DNA of 64,000 nucleotides from Microbacterium sp. SYP-A9085 (lineage in GTDB: Bacteria > Actinomycetota > Actinomycetes > Actinomycetales > Microbacteriaceae): contig NZ_WJII01000002.1 in the NCBI RefSeq assembly GCF_009649635.1, positions 1 through 64,000 of the forward strand, in the 5' to 3' direction. The translations under genes and the position numbers were made by a program. Positions 8,762-18,712 of the stretch are shown here, in pieces (the stretch's first letter is position 1; each line of letters starts with the position of its first letter). The notes below the pieces were generated by a model, which saw nothing but the letters and a program-made list of their open reading frames with translations, searched no databases and was not told where the DNA came from.

Positions 8762-9795
8762 CGGCGTCCGCCTTTCGTGCGCAGCGGACCGGGCAGGGCG
8801 AACGAGACGTCCTCCTGCGCGGTGTGCACCTCATGGATGTCGCGGTAGCCGGCGGCGGCGAGGTCGGCGAGCACGCCCTGCACGAGCACCTCGGGAACGG
8901 ACGCGCCGCTGGTCACGCCCACGGTGGCCACACCGTCCAGCCACTCCTGCCGGATCTCGCCGGCGTCGTCCACGCGGTGCGCCGCGCGCGCCCCCTGCGC
9001 GAGGGCCACCTCGACGAGGCGGACGCTGTTGGACGAGTTCGCCGAGCCGACCACGATGACGAGGTCCGCGTCCGCCGCTATCGCCGTGACCGCGGTCTGC
9101 CGGTTCTGCGTCGCGTAGCAGATGTCGTCCGAGGGCGGGTCGTGCAGTTCGGGGAACCGGGCCCGCAGGCGCTGCACGGTCTGAAGCGTCTCGTCCACCG
9201 ACAGCGTCGTCTGCGACAGCCACACGAGCCGCGATGGGTCGCGCACCTGCACGGTGTCGGCCTCGTCCGGCGAGCCCACCACGGTGACGCGCTCCGGCGC
9301 CTCCCCGGCGGTGCCCTCCACCTCTTCGTGCCACGCATGGCCGATCAGCAGGATGTCGTATCCGTCGCGCGCGAAGCGGACCGCCTCGCTGTGCACCTTC
9401 GTGACCAGCGGGCAGGTGGCGTCGATGGCCTGCAGACCCCGCCGGGCCGCAGCATCCCGCACCGCCGGCGCGACCCCATGCGCGCTGAACACGACGTGCG
9501 CGCCCTCCGGCACTTCGTCGACCTCGTCGACGAACACAGCGCCCTTGCCCTCCAGCTCGGCGACGACGTGGAGGTTGTGCACTATCTGCTTGCGCACGTA
9601 CACGGGGGACCCGAACCGCTCGAGTGCCCGCTCCACGGCGACGACCGCGCGATCGACGCCGGCGCAGTATCCACGGGGCGCGGCCAGCAGCACCCGCTTG
9701 TGTCCGGGGACCGGGATATCCTGGAGCGGCTCGCGCCGCTGCGCCCGTGGCACCGGGATCCGGGGCACGGGCAGGCGGACGGCAGAAGCGCTCAT
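8758..9795 (-). CDS. ispH: 4-hydroxy-3-methylbut-2-enyl diphosphate reductase
   Basis: A 345-residue IspH (LytB), the last enzyme of the MEP isoprenoid pathway, converting HMBPP to IPP and DMAPP. The three Fe-S cluster cysteines are visible in [23 protein letters not shown] and [11 protein letters not shown]. The ATG at 9795 was chosen over a longer frame because TAGAAT (minus strand, 9803-9808) lies 7 nt upstream, a leaderless arrangement. A 30-residue N-terminal extension before the first domain is usual in actinobacteria. It heads a same-strand run through DUF6264, the lipoprotein, sigma and anti-sigma genes. Confidence 0.95.
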   Translation of the reverse strand: MSASAVRLPVPRIPVPRAQRREPLQDIPVPGHKRVLLAAPRGYCAGVDRAVVAVERALERFGSPVYVRKQIVHNLHVVAELEGKGAVFVDEVDEVPEGAHVVFSAHGVAPAVRDAAARRGLQAIDATCPLVTKVHSEAVRFARDGYDILLIGHAWHEEVEGTAGEAPERVTVVGSPDEADTVQVRDPSRLVWLSQTTLSVDETLQTVQRLRARFPELHDPPSDDICYATQNRQTAVTAIAADADLVIVVGSANSSNSVRLVEVALAQGARAAHRVDDAGEIRQEWLDGVATVGVTSGASVPEVLVQGVLADLAAAGYRDIHEVHTAQEDVSFALPGPLRTKGGRR

Positions 9796-9843
9796 CCCAC
9801 CGATTCTAGGGTCGCGCCCTGGGTACCGCCCCGGAAGGACACC

Positions 9844-11145
9844 ATGACGACGTTCCGCCCCGAGACCGTGCCCGGCCAGGCACCGCCTCCGGACGCCGTC
9901 CACCCGCGGGACTCGCGAAGCGAGGCCCCCACGTCGGTGTCGCGTCTGAACGAGACGATCAACGGCTTCGTCCAGCGCTGGGGCTCGGTGTGGGTCGAGG
10001 GCGAGGTGACGTCATGGAATCTGCGCGGCGGCGCCGTGTACGGGCGCCTGAAGGACCTCGGCACCGACGCGACGCTGTCGTTCCGGCTCTGGTCGAGCGT
10101 GCGCGCGCGGATGTCCGACGCCATCCGGGTCGGGGACCGGGTCGTGGCGTGCGTGAAGGCCGACTATTACGTCAAGGGCGGCGACTTCACTTTCGCGGTG
10201 TCGCAGATGCGGCATGCCGGGTTGGGCGACCAGCTCGAGCGGCTGGAGCGCCTGCGCGCGCAGCTGCGCCGCGAGGGCCTTTTCGATCCCTCCCGCAAGA
10301 AGCCGATCCCATTCCTGCCGCAGTGCATAGGCCTTGTCACCGGGGAGCGCAGCGACGCGGAGAAGGATGTGCACCGCAACGCCGAGCTGCGCTGGCCGCA
10401 GGTGCGGTTCCGCACCGTGCACGCCGCGGTGCAGGGCGACCGCTGCGTGCCCGAAACGCTGGCCGCGCTGAAGAAGCTCGATGCCGACCCCGAGGTGGAC
10501 GTCATCATCATCGCCCGCGGCGGCGGCGACCCGCAGGCGCTGCTGGGGTTCAGCGACGAGCGGCTGCTGCGCGCGGTGGCGGCGACGCTCACCCCGGTGG
10601 TCAGCGCCATCGGCCACGAGAACGACCATCCGCTGCTGGACGACGTGGCGGACCTGCGGGCGTCCACGCCGACCGACGCCGCCAAACGGGTGGTGCCGGA
10701 TGTCGGCGAGCAGCGGGCCCTCGTCGGCCAGCTGCGTGCGCGCCTGACAATGCGCCTGACCACCCGCGTGGGCCACGACATGGCGCAGCTCGAGCAGCTG
10801 CGCTCACGCCCGGTGCTGCGCGAGCCGGAGTCGCTGCTGTCCGGCCGCACGCACGACCTGTTCCTGCTGGCCGCGCGGGGGCGCGAGGTCGTCGACCGCC
10901 GGATGGACGTGCAGGCCCGGCGCGTGGCCGAGCTGCGGGCGACGCTGCGGGCGCTCTCCCCCGGCGCGACCCTTGCCCGCGGCTACGCGATAGCGCACAC
11001 CGGGGATGGGCGGATCCTGCGCGACGCCGGCCAGGCGCCGGCGGGCACCCCGCTCACGGTCACCCTGGAGCGCGGATCGCTCGCGGCGACCTCCGACGGC
11101 GAGGTGCCGGAATCGGCGCCGGCGGACGGCGGAACTAAGCTATAA
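9844..11145 (+). CDS. xseA: exodeoxyribonuclease VII large subunit
   Basis: A 433-residue ExoVII large subunit. An N-terminal OB fold ([13 protein letters not shown], about residues 44-56) binds single-stranded DNA. The catalytic domain contains a [15 protein letters not shown] segment and [19 protein letters not shown] coiled-coil region near the C-terminus binds XseB subunits. The complex degrades single-stranded DNA to oligonucleotides. GGAAGGA is 5-6 nt before the ATG. xseB follows after 3 bp. Confidence 0.95.
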   Translation: MTTFRPETVPGQAPPPDAVHPRDSRSEAPTSVSRLNETINGFVQRWGSVWVEGEVTSWNLRGGAVYGRLKDLGTDATLSFRLWSSVRARMSDAIRVGDRVVACVKADYYVKGGDFTFAVSQMRHAGLGDQLERLERLRAQLRREGLFDPSRKKPIPFLPQCIGLVTGERSDAEKDVHRNAELRWPQVRFRTVHAAVQGDRCVPETLAALKKLDADPEVDVIIIARGGGDPQALLGFSDERLLRAVAATLTPVVSAIGHENDHPLLDDVADLRASTPTDAAKRVVPDVGEQRALVGQLRARLTMRLTTRVGHDMAQLEQLRSRPVLREPESLLSGRTHDLFLLAARGREVVDRRMDVQARRVAELRATLRALSPGATLARGYAIAHTGDGRILRDAGQAPAGTPLTVTLERGSLAATSDGEVPESAPADGGTKL

Positions 11146-11148
11146 GGC

Positions 11149-11379
11149 ATGACCGAACCCAGCGATGACGTGGCCGACGTCGCGTCTCTGTCGTTCGAGC
11201 AGGCGCGCGACGAGCTCGTCCGCGTCGTCACCGAACTCGAGCAGGGCGCGCCCACCCTGGAGCAGTCGCTGACGCTGTGGGAGCGGGGCGAAGCCCTCGC
11301 GAACCGCTGTGAGCAGTGGCTGCTGGGCGCCAAGCAGCGCCTGGACGCCGCGCGCAGCCAGGCCGAGGCGGGATCCTGA
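11149..11379 (+). CDS. xseB: exodeoxyribonuclease VII small subunit
   Basis: A 76-residue XseB with the family pattern SFEQARDELVRVVTELEQG followed by a LEQSLTLWERGEALANRCEQWL helix, the two-helix unit that packs on XseA. Length is typical. The stop codon overlaps the ATG of the DUF4245 gene, so these genes are coupled. Confidence 0.93.
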   Translation: MTEPSDDVADVASLSFEQARDELVRVVTELEQGAPTLEQSLTLWERGEALANRCEQWLLGAKQRLDAARSQAEAGS

Positions 11380-12014
11380 TGGCCGGCACCGGGCGGGTGG
11401 TCGCCGAGCTCGGGCGCCCCGAGACCCCCGACGAGGCTGCGGCGCGCAAGGCGGAGTCCTCCCGCGTGTACCGGTCCAGCCAGACCGTCCGCAATCTCGT
11501 GGCGGCGCTGCTGGCGACCCTGGCCGTCGTCGCGGTCATCGTGTTCATGGTCCCGCGCGGATCGTTCGCGCCCGACCGCTCCATCGACGTCGCCGCCGTC
11601 GCGAAGGACGCCGCCGCGGCGTACGGCCACACCGTCGTCATCCCGCAGGTGCCGTCGGACTGGCACGTCAACTCCGCGGCCGTGGCCGGAGACCAGACCC
11701 CCACGTGGACGATCGTGTACGCGACGCACGAAGCGAGCGGCTTCCTCCGCGTCGCGCAGGGCTTCGACGCCGACACCGCGTGGGACGCCCGGCTGCTTCA
11801 GGGCGCGGCGCCGCAGGGCACCGTCGACGTGGACGGCATCGCCTGGACCCGGTATGCGACGACCGCGGGCAGCGGCAACATCACGTATGCGATAGCCACC
11901 GCCGCCGGCGCCGACCGCATCCTCGTCTACGGCGACACCGATGCCGCCACCGCCGCGAAGGCGGCGGCGGGACTGACCGACCAGATCCGCAGCATGCGGG
12001 AGGAGAACAGATGA
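11379..12014 (+). CDS. DUF4245 membrane-anchored protein
   Basis: A 211-residue protein with a cytoplasmic N-terminus of about 40 residues, one transmembrane helix (about residues 43-64, VRNLVAALLATLAVVAVIVF) and an extracytoplasmic DUF4245 domain. The domain begins with the PRGSFAPDRSIDVAAVA segment and contains the usual VPSDWHVNSA motif. Such genes commonly sit between xseB and fumC or glpX in actinobacteria. Function is unknown. It starts within the xseB stop and ends with a 4-bp overlap onto the carbonic anhydrase gene. Confidence 0.85.
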   Translation: MAGTGRVVAELGRPETPDEAAARKAESSRVYRSSQTVRNLVAALLATLAVVAVIVFMVPRGSFAPDRSIDVAAVAKDAAAAYGHTVVIPQVPSDWHVNSAAVAGDQTPTWTIVYATHEASGFLRVAQGFDADTAWDARLLQGAAPQGTVDVDGIAWTRYATTAGSGNITYAIATAAGADRILVYGDTDAATAAKAAAGLTDQIRSMREENR

Positions 12015-12667
12015 CAACGACGCGCGTACGGCTGACACCGCAGCAGGCGTGGGATCGACTCGCGGAGGGCAACACGCGCTTCGTGGAGGGCACGGTCCTG
12101 CACCCTCGCCAGAGCCCCGACCGACGTCGTGAGCTCACCGACGGTCAGCACCCGCACGCGGTCGTCTTCGGCTGCTCCGACTCCCGGCCCGCGTCCGAGA
12201 TAGTGTTCGACGAGGGCCTGGGCGACATGTTCGTGGTCCGCAACGCCGGGCAGGTCGTCTCCCCCTCGGCGGTGGGCAGCATCGAGTTCGCCGTCGCCGT
12301 CCTCGACGTCCCGCTCCTAGTCGTGCTCGGCCATGAGGCCTGCGGCGCCGTGCGCGCCGCGATCGACAGCACCCGTCCCGACGCCCCGGAGCTGCCCGCG
12401 CAGATCTGGCGGCTGATAGCCCCGATCGTCCCCACCGTGCACCGCGTCGCCCGCAGCACCCGCAGCGACCCGTCCGGCGTGGATGCCGCCGTCGTCGGCC
12501 GCGAGCACCTCAGCGAGACGGTGCAGGAGCTGCTGCAGGCTTCCCCGCTCATCGCCGACGCGGTCGCCGCCGGCCGCCTCGGCATCGTCGGCGCCGTGTA
12601 CCAGCTCGGCGAGGGCACCGTCGTGCCGCATGTCGTCGAAGGCGCCCTGACCGTCGCCGGCAAGTAG
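12011..12667 (+). CDS. beta-class carbonic anhydrase
   Basis: A 218-residue beta-carbonic anhydrase that hydrates CO2 to bicarbonate. The zinc ligands are Cys55 (GCSDSRP, with Asp57 and Arg59 forming the catalytic dyad), His108 and Cys111 (GHEACGAV). The ATG overlaps the preceding stop by 4 bp, so it is part of the xseA-xseB-DUF4245 operon. A gamma-class-like homologue is encoded separately at 60700-61299. Confidence 0.93.
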   Translation: MTTTRVRLTPQQAWDRLAEGNTRFVEGTVLHPRQSPDRRRELTDGQHPHAVVFGCSDSRPASEIVFDEGLGDMFVVRNAGQVVSPSAVGSIEFAVAVLDVPLLVVLGHEACGAVRAAIDSTRPDAPELPAQIWRLIAPIVPTVHRVARSTRSDPSGVDAAVVGREHLSETVQELLQASPLIADAVAAGRLGIVGAVYQLGEGTVVPHVVEGALTVAGK

Positions 12668-12702
12668 CGACCCGAACCCTGTTTTCCCAGAGGAGCCACA
12701 CA

Positions 12703-14097
12703 GTGACCGACACCGAGTACCGCATCGAACACGACACGATGGGCGAGGTGCGTGTGCCCGCCTCCGCCCTGTACGGGGCGCAGACGCAGCGCGCCGTGGA
12801 CAACTTCCCCATCTCCGGCAAGGGCCTGGAGCCCGCGCAGATCGCCGCGCTGGCGCGGATCAAGAAGGCGGCGGCCCGCGCCAACGCGGAGCTCGGGGTC
12901 CTCGACGGCGCCATCGCCGACGCGATCGCCGACGCCGCCGACGAGGTCATCGCCGGCGACCACGACGACCAGTTCCCGGTGGACACGTACCAGACCGGCT
13001 CGGGCACCAGTTCGAACATGAACATGAACGAGGTGCTCGCGACCCTCGCCGGCCACCACCTGGGCGCCGCGGTCCACCCGAACGACCACGTGAACGCGTC
13101 GCAGTCCTCGAATGACGTGTTCCCCACGTCCGTGCACATCGCCGTCACGCAGGCGCTGATCGACGACCTCATCCCGGCGCTGGACCACCTCGCTGTCGCG
13201 TTCGAGGCGAAGGCGGAGCTGTGGAAGGACGCCGTCAAGTCCGGCCGCACGCACCTGATGGACGCGACGCCGGTCACGCTCGGGCAGGAGTTCGGCGGCT
13301 ACGCCCGCCAGATGCGCCTGGGCATCGAGCGGGTGCGCGCGGCGCTGCCCCGCGTCGCGGAGGTGCCGCTGGGAGGCACCGCCGTGGGCACCGGCATCAA
13401 CACGCCGGTCGGGTTCCCGCAGAAGGTCCTGGAGCTGCTGGCCGCCGAAACCGAGCTGCCGATCACCGAGGCGAAGAACCACTTCGAGGCGCAGGCGAAC
13501 CGCGACGGCCTCGTCGAGGCATCCGGCGCCCTGCGCACGATCGCGGTGTCGCTGACGAAGATCAACAACGACCTGCGCTGGATGGGGTCCGGGCCCAACA
13601 CGGGCCTGGGCGAGCTGCACATCCCCGACCTGCAGCCGGGCTCGTCGATCATGCCCGGCAAGGTGAACCCGGTGATCCCCGAGGCCACGCTCATGGTGTG
13701 CGCACGCGTGATCGGCAACGACGCGACCGTCGCGTGGGCCGGCGCCTCCGGCGCGTTCGAGCTGAACGTGGCGATCCCGGTGATGGGCACCGCGCTCCTG
13801 GAGTCGGTCCGGCTGCTCGCCAACGCCATGCGGGTCCTCGCCGACAAGACCGTCGACGGCCTCGAGGCGAACCTGGAGCGCACCGCCGCTTTCGCCGGGA
13901 TGTCGCCGTCGATCGTGACGCCGCTGAACAAGGTCATCGGGTACGAGGCGGCCGCCAAGATCGCCAAGCACGCGGTGGCGGAGGGCATCACCGTGCGCGA
14001 GGCCGTGATAGCGCTCGGCTACGTCCAGCGCGGCGAGATCACCGAGGAGCAGCTGGATGCCAAGCTCGACCTGCTGTCGATGACGCACGCGGGGTGA
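12703..14097 (+). CDS. fumC: class II fumarate hydratase
   Basis: A 464-residue fumarase C of the TCA cycle (fumarate to L-malate). The aspartase/fumarase signature [11 protein letters not shown] is present near residue 310. The substrate loops [11 protein letters not shown] and the [20 protein letters not shown] segment (here [15 protein letters not shown]) are intact. GTG start at 12703 with AGAGGAG 8-9 nt upstream. It follows the carbonic anhydrase by 35 bp on the same strand and probably shares its transcript. Confidence 0.95.
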   Translation: MTDTEYRIEHDTMGEVRVPASALYGAQTQRAVDNFPISGKGLEPAQIAALARIKKAAARANAELGVLDGAIADAIADAADEVIAGDHDDQFPVDTYQTGSGTSSNMNMNEVLATLAGHHLGAAVHPNDHVNASQSSNDVFPTSVHIAVTQALIDDLIPALDHLAVAFEAKAELWKDAVKSGRTHLMDATPVTLGQEFGGYARQMRLGIERVRAALPRVAEVPLGGTAVGTGINTPVGFPQKVLELLAAETELPITEAKNHFEAQANRDGLVEASGALRTIAVSLTKINNDLRWMGSGPNTGLGELHIPDLQPGSSIMPGKVNPVIPEATLMVCARVIGNDATVAWAGASGAFELNVAIPVMGTALLESVRLLANAMRVLADKTVDGLEANLERTAAFAGMSPSIVTPLNKVIGYEAAAKIAKHAVAEGITVREAVIALGYVQRGEITEEQLDAKLDLLSMTHAG

Positions 14098-14132
14098 CGG
14101 GGCGGGATCTCGTGCCGCCCGACGCGTCGGGC

Positions 14133-14138
14133 GATAAT
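14133..14138 (+). promoter_or_regulatory. GATAAT -10 element, leaderless histidine kinase promoter
   Basis: GATAAT differs from the bacterial -10 consensus at one base and ends 6 nt before the GTG at 14145. It is the clearest example of the leaderless promoter layout repeated at many genes in this window. Confidence 0.6.
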
Positions 14139-14144
14139 GGCCTC

Positions 14145-15677
14145 GTGCAGCGCACGCATCGGCCCATCTCGGCTCGCACCCGCATCCTGGGCGCGATCCT
14201 CGCCGTGGCGTGCGTCGGCCTGTCCGTCGTGGGCGGCGTGACGTTCCTGGTCCAACGCGAGCGGGTGCTCTCCGGTATCGACGAGCGGCTCGTGGCGCAG
14301 GTCTCGATGCTGCGCACGGTGGCCTCCGGATCCCCGCAGGCCACGCCCCCGCCGGGAAGCTCCGACGAGGCGACGACGGCCACCGAGGACATCGACATCG
14401 ACGACTACACGTCGGTGGCTGACTACCTGCACGCGGCTGTCGCACGCCTGGTCCCCGCGCAGAACGAGGGATCGGTCGCGGTCGTCAACGGCACCCCCCG
14501 TTTCCAGCCGGAGACCCTCAGCGGCTTCGACGTGTCGGGCGACACCGACCTCATAGCGCGCGCCGTCGGCGAGGCGCAGACGGCGGGGACGGCGGTGATG
14601 GGCACCGCGACGACGTCCTCCGGGTCACTGCGGTACATCGCCGTCCCGGTGACGATGACCGGCGACACCGACACCGGCGTGTACATCCGCGCCGTCGACC
14701 TCGACGCGGAGCTCGGCCCGGTGACGGCATCCGTCATCACGTACGGGATAGCGGCGCTCGTGATGCTCCTGGCGATCGGCGGGGTGGGCTGGTTCGTCGC
14801 CGGCCGGCTGCTGTCCCCCATCCGCCACCTGCGCGACACCGCGGACGCGATCACCCTCGCCGACCTGGGCGCGCGCATCCCCGCGCAGGGCAACGACGAC
14901 ATCTCCGACCTCACCCGCACCGTGAACTCGATGCTCGACCGGCTGGAGGGCTCGGTCGACGTGCAACGGCAGCTCCTGGACGACGTGCGCCACGAGCTGA
15001 AGACGCCGATCACGATCGTGCGCGGACATCTCGAGCTCATGAACACCGGCGACCCGGACGACGTCGCGAACACGCGGGCCCTGGGCATCGCCGAGCTGGA
15101 CCGGATGACACGGCTCGTCGAGGACATCGACATGCTGGCCACCGTCGAAGGCGGCGAGCAGTTCACGATGCGCGAGGTCGACGTGGCCGCGCTCACCCGC
15201 CGGGTCGGCGAGCTCGTGGCGGTAATCCCCGGCCACGCGTGGAGCACCGCCGCGACCGCCGATGTGCGCGTGCAGGGCGAGCCGGACCGGCTGCTGCAGG
15301 CGTGGCTGCAGCTGGCCGACAACGCCGCCAAGTACACGCCGCAGGGCGCTCCCGTGGAGGTCGGCAGCACCGCCACCTCCGACGAGGTGCGCCTGTGGGT
15401 CCGCGATCACGGCGCCGGCATAGCCCCCGCGGTCCGCCACCGCATCTTCCGCCGGTTCGACCGCGCGGGCGGCAAGCGCGCTGTGGGAGGATCGGGCCTG
15501 GGCCTGGCGATTGTGGACGCCATCGTCAAGGCCCACGGCGGCAGGTGCGAGGTGACCGACACGCCCGGAGGGGGCGCCACCTTCATCATCCGGGTGCCCG
15601 TGCGTGCCGGAGCAGTGACGCTCCCGATGCCGGTGCGCGCCGGGGATGTCGTGCTCCAACGAGAGGCAGCGGAATGA
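14145..15677 (+). CDS. two-component sensor histidine kinase
   Basis: A 510-residue membrane kinase. TM1 is near residues 14-36, an extracytoplasmic sensor loop of about 150 residues follows, and TM2 (ASVITYGIAALVMLLAIGG) leads into a HAMP linker. The dimerisation helix carries the phosphoacceptor His in DDVRHELKTP. The ATPase domain shows the N box (LQLADNAAKYTPQG), G1 (VRDHGAGI) and G2 (GGSGLGLAIV). An upstream in-frame GTG at 14112 is less likely because GATAAT lies 6 nt before the GTG at 14145. It overlaps the response regulator start by 4 bp. The stimulus is unknown. Confidence 0.92.
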   Translation: MQRTHRPISARTRILGAILAVACVGLSVVGGVTFLVQRERVLSGIDERLVAQVSMLRTVASGSPQATPPPGSSDEATTATEDIDIDDYTSVADYLHAAVARLVPAQNEGSVAVVNGTPRFQPETLSGFDVSGDTDLIARAVGEAQTAGTAVMGTATTSSGSLRYIAVPVTMTGDTDTGVYIRAVDLDAELGPVTASVITYGIAALVMLLAIGGVGWFVAGRLLSPIRHLRDTADAITLADLGARIPAQGNDDISDLTRTVNSMLDRLEGSVDVQRQLLDDVRHELKTPITIVRGHLELMNTGDPDDVANTRALGIAELDRMTRLVEDIDMLATVEGGEQFTMREVDVAALTRRVGELVAVIPGHAWSTAATADVRVQGEPDRLLQAWLQLADNAAKYTPQGAPVEVGSTATSDEVRLWVRDHGAGIAPAVRHRIFRRFDRAGGKRAVGGSGLGLAIVDAIVKAHGGRCEVTDTPGGGATFIIRVPVRAGAVTLPMPVRAGDVVLQREAAE

Positions 15678-16330
15678 CACGGATTCTCATCGCCGAGGAC
15701 GAACCCCATATCTCGGCGTTCGTCCGCCGGGGCCTCGAATCGGCGGGGTACGAGGGCGTCATCGTCGAGGACGGCATAGCGGCGTTCGAGGCCGCGCAGG
15801 CCGGCGATGTGGATCTGCTGCTGCTGGACATCGGGCTACCCGGCATGGACGGGTTCGAGGTGCTGCGGGCGCTGCGCGACGCCGGCTCCACGCTGCCGGT
15901 GATCATGCTCACCGCCCGCACGAGCACCCAGGACACCGTGGAGGGCCTGGAGGCGGGCGCGAACGACTACGTGCCCAAGCCGTTCACGTTCGAGGAGCTG
16001 CTGGCCCGCGTGCGGTCACGGCTGCGGGAGGCGTCGCCGCACAGCACCTACCTCCTGTCCCGCGATGATGTCGTGCTGGATCTGCTGGCGCGCCGGGCGA
16101 CCGTGGGCGATCGCGAGATCGAGCTGTCCGCGCGCGAGTTCACGCTCGCCGAGCAGTTCCTGCGCCACCCGGGCGAGGTGCTCACCCGGGAGTGGCTGCT
16201 GAGCGAAGTGTGGGGGCTGAACTTCGATCCCGGCTCGAACGTCGTCGACGTGTACGTGCGGTACCTGCGCGGCAAGCTCGGCCACGGACGCATCACCACG
16301 GTCCGCGGCGCCGGCTACCGCTGGGGCTGA
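15674..16330 (+). CDS. OmpR/PhoB-family response regulator
   Basis: A 218-residue regulator: receiver domain with acidic pocket AEDE (residues 7-10), phosphoacceptor Asp52 (LLLDIGLPGMDG) and the conserved Lys in VPKPFTFEELL. A C-terminal winged-helix DNA-binding domain ends in VDVYVRYLRGKLG and the VRGAGYRW signature. It is the cognate partner of the kinase directly upstream, which it overlaps by 4 bp. A hairpin follows at 16349-16378. Confidence 0.93.
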   Translation: MTRILIAEDEPHISAFVRRGLESAGYEGVIVEDGIAAFEAAQAGDVDLLLLDIGLPGMDGFEVLRALRDAGSTLPVIMLTARTSTQDTVEGLEAGANDYVPKPFTFEELLARVRSRLREASPHSTYLLSRDDVVLDLLARRATVGDREIELSAREFTLAEQFLRHPGEVLTREWLLSEVWGLNFDPGSNVVDVYVRYLRGKLGHGRITTVRGAGYRWG

Positions 16331-16348
16331 GCGCTCCGGGTGCGAGAG

Positions 16349-16378
16349 AACCCCCGGCGCTGGGGGACGCCGGGGGTT
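16349..16378 (+). terminator. hairpin terminator after response regulator
   Basis: An 11-bp perfect stem (16349-16359 with 16368-16378) encloses an 8-nt loop. There is no U-tract, as is common in actinobacteria. It lies between convergent genes and could end transcription from both sides. Confidence 0.65.
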
Positions 16379-16412
16379 GAGGCGGGAGGCGGCAGATGCC
16401 GGCCGGTCCCGG

Positions 16413-17015
16413 TCAATCGCCTCTGTCCGGGGAACGGTGCGATTGTTCTCTGTCCCATCCGAATCGGGTACGGGGAATATCCAGGCGGGATGGGTCTTCC
16501 GCGTCATCCGCGGAAGTCCTGGGGGCGACGCTGCGCTTGAGCTGCGTCTGCACACGGTCGCGCCACTGCTCGATGAGCTTCCGCCACTGACCCCGGTTGC
16601 GGGCGCTCTCCCGCAGCGGGTGCTCGAGGTCGGCGGGCGGCGTGACAGCGGGATGCCGGAACGCGGGGTACCGGTTCTCGCCCGCGGCGGGGGTTTGCCC
16701 CGGCCCCGGCGCCACCGGCGACGGGGCGGCGGAATCGGAGGTGCGCGTCGCGGTGGACGGCGCCTTCCGCGCGGTAGGCGGGTTGAGCTCCTTGGGCTCG
16801 GGGGCCGCGACGGTTTCCGGGGCGGTGGATGCCGGTGCCTGCGCCCGCGGCGCCGGGGATGCCTGCCCCTGCACCACGACGGCGGAGTCGGCGAGCGCGC
16901 GACCGGGACGGTCCGTGAGCGCCGCGGCGCTGGTCAGCGCTATCACCGATGCGACGGCCACCGAGGCCGCCACCGCGGTGGTGCTGCCGATCAGCAGTGC
17001 CCCTCGCGCGTCCAT
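16413..17015 (-). CDS. hypothetical membrane-anchored or secreted Pro/Ala-rich protein
   Basis: A 200-residue protein. The first 40 residues hold a long hydrophobic segment (LLIGSTTAVAASVAVASVIALT) that is a signal anchor or uncleaved signal peptide. A low-complexity Ala/Pro/Thr stretch (about 45-110) follows, then a charged C-terminus with a WRKLIEQWRDRVQTQLKR helix. No family recognised. A GGGAGGAC sequence upstream of the ATG is a possible ribosome-binding site. It is convergent with the two-component operon. Confidence 0.6.
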   Translation of the reverse strand: MDARGALLIGSTTAVAASVAVASVIALTSAAALTDRPGRALADSAVVVQGQASPAPRAQAPASTAPETVAAPEPKELNPPTARKAPSTATRTSDSAAPSPVAPGPGQTPAAGENRYPAFRHPAVTPPADLEHPLRESARNRGQWRKLIEQWRDRVQTQLKRSVAPRTSADDAEDPSRLDIPRTRFGWDREQSHRSPDRGD

Positions 17016-17159
17016 TCCACCGTCCGTCCTCCCGCTTTCACGCGGGTACCTCCATGGTGCCCCGTGTCCCGGCGCGGATCACCTTGGTGAGACTTTCCTC
17101 ATTCGCATTCTCATGGCACCGTCATGGGCCGGGACGTCACCATCCCGGCCCATGCGCGG

Positions 17160-18530
17160 TCAGGACAGTTCGCCGCCTTCGAGCAGATCCGTCACGAGCG
17201 CCGCTATCGGCGAGCGCTCGGAGCGGGTCAGCGTGACGTGCGCGAACAGGTCGTGCCCCTTGAGTGACTCGATCACCGATGCGACCCCGTCGTGTCGCCC
17301 CACGCGGAGGTTGTCCCGCTGCCCGACGTCGTGCGTGAGGACGACCTTCGAGTTCTGGCCGATCCTGCTGAGCACCGTCAGCAGCACGTTGCGCTCAAGG
17401 GACTGCGCCTCGTCGACGATCACGAACGCGTCGTGCAGCGAGCGTCCGCGGATGTGCGTGAGCGGCAGCACCTCCAGCATCCCGCGCGACATCACCTCCT
17501 CGAGGACGTTCGCCGAGACGACGGAGCTGAGCGTGTCGAACACCGCCTGCCCCCAGGGGTTCATCTTCTCCTGCTGGTCGCCCGGCAGATATCCGAGCTC
17601 CTGCCCGCCGACGGCGAACAGCGGCCGGAACACCATGATCCGCCGCTGCTGCTGACGTTCCAGGACCGACTCGAGCCCCGCGCACAGGGCGAGCGCGGAC
17701 TTGCCGGTGCCGGCGCGTCCGCCCAGTGACACTATCCCGACGTCCGGGTCCAGGAGCAGGTCGATCGCTATCCGCTGCTCGGCGCTGCGGCCGTGCAGGC
17801 CGAACACCTCGCGGTCGCCGCGCACGAGCCGGTACTGGCCGTCCCCGACGACGCGCCCGAGCGCCGAGCCGCGCTCGGAGTGGATGACGAGCCCGGTGTT
17901 CACCGGCAGTCCGCGCACGTCGTCGGACAGCGCCAGCTCGGTCTCGTAGAGGTCGCTGATCTCGTCCCCGGAGACATCCAGCTGGGAGATCCCCGTCCAT
18001 CCCGAGTCCACCGCCTGCTCGGCGAGGTACTCCTCGGCGTTGATGCCGAGGGACGCCGCCTTCACCCGCATCGGCAGGTCCTTGGAGACGACCGTCACCT
18101 CCTGGCCGTCCTCCATCAGGTGCATCGCGACGGCGAGGATGCGGGTGTCGTTGTCGCCGAGCCGGAGACCGGCCGGCAGGACGGTGGCGTCGGTGTTGGC
18201 GAGCTCGACGCGCAGCGTCCCGCCCTGGCCCACCGGCACCGGGAAGTCCAGGCGGCCGTGCTCGATGCGCAGCTCGTCCAGGTGACGCAGGGCCTGGCGC
18301 GCGAAGTAGCCTATCTCCGGGTCGTGGCGCTTGCCCTCCAGCTCCGTGATCACCACGATCGGGATCACGACGGAATGCTCGGCGAAGCGGAAGAAGGCCC
18401 GCGGATCGCTGAGCAGGACGGACGTATCCACGACATACGTGCGCAGGTCGGTGTCCGGCTCGTCGATGACCTGCTCGGCGGAGGCCGCGAGGTCGATGTC
18501 GCTTCGGTGCTGCGCTGCTCGTGTGGTCAC
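17160..18530 (-). CDS. PhoH-like protein with N-terminal PIN domain
   Basis: A 456-residue PhoH2-type protein: an N-terminal PIN ribonuclease domain ([12 protein letters not shown], with a conserved Asp near residue 35 and a LGDNDTRIL segment) and a C-terminal PhoH ATPase. Walker A is [11 protein letters not shown]; Walker B is FVIVDEAQ. In mycobacteria this fusion unwinds and cuts RNA. The GTG at 18530 is chosen because GGGGAG is 6 nt upstream; an ATG at 18554 lacks such a site. Confidence 0.88.
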   Translation of the reverse strand: MTTRAAQHRSDIDLAASAEQVIDEPDTDLRTYVVDTSVLLSDPRAFFRFAEHSVVIPIVVITELEGKRHDPEIGYFARQALRHLDELRIEHGRLDFPVPVGQGGTLRVELANTDATVLPAGLRLGDNDTRILAVAMHLMEDGQEVTVVSKDLPMRVKAASLGINAEEYLAEQAVDSGWTGISQLDVSGDEISDLYETELALSDDVRGLPVNTGLVIHSERGSALGRVVGDGQYRLVRGDREVFGLHGRSAEQRIAIDLLLDPDVGIVSLGGRAGTGKSALALCAGLESVLERQQQRRIMVFRPLFAVGGQELGYLPGDQQEKMNPWGQAVFDTLSSVVSANVLEEVMSRGMLEVLPLTHIRGRSLHDAFVIVDEAQSLERNVLLTVLSRIGQNSKVVLTHDVGQRDNLRVGRHDGVASVIESLKGHDLFAHVTLTRSERSPIAALVTDLLEGGELS

Positions 18531-18613
18531 AACCCGCTCCCCGTCCCGGGACATCGTCCCGGCCGTCACGAGTCGACCCAGGGCCACGAGTCGTGATCCG
18601 GTTGGCCGACTCG

Positions 18614-18632
18614 ATCGGACGCCTTGTCCGAT
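18614..18632 (-). terminator. short hairpin between aminotransferase and phoH genes
   Basis: ATCGGAC and GTCCGAT pair perfectly (7 bp) around a 5-nt loop. It lies downstream of the aminotransferase stop and upstream of phoH on the same strand, so it may terminate or attenuate read-through. No U-tract. Confidence 0.35.
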
Positions 18633-18712
18633 GCCATGACCGTACGACGCGGGGGTGTCAGCGCCGGCGCTCGACACGCCGACGCTGTGTGAACGCGCGG
18701 TGACGACTCGGG

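Noticed and set aside
12145..14445. A 766-residue open frame antisense to fumC
   Set aside because: Arg/His/Asp-rich composition and no domains; a typical shadow of high-GC coding DNA. The plus-strand fumarase explains the region.
18660..18671. 12-bp palindrome AGCGCCGGCGCT between aminotransferase and phoH genes
   Set aside because: GC palindromes of this length are expected by chance in such DNA; nothing ties it to regulation.
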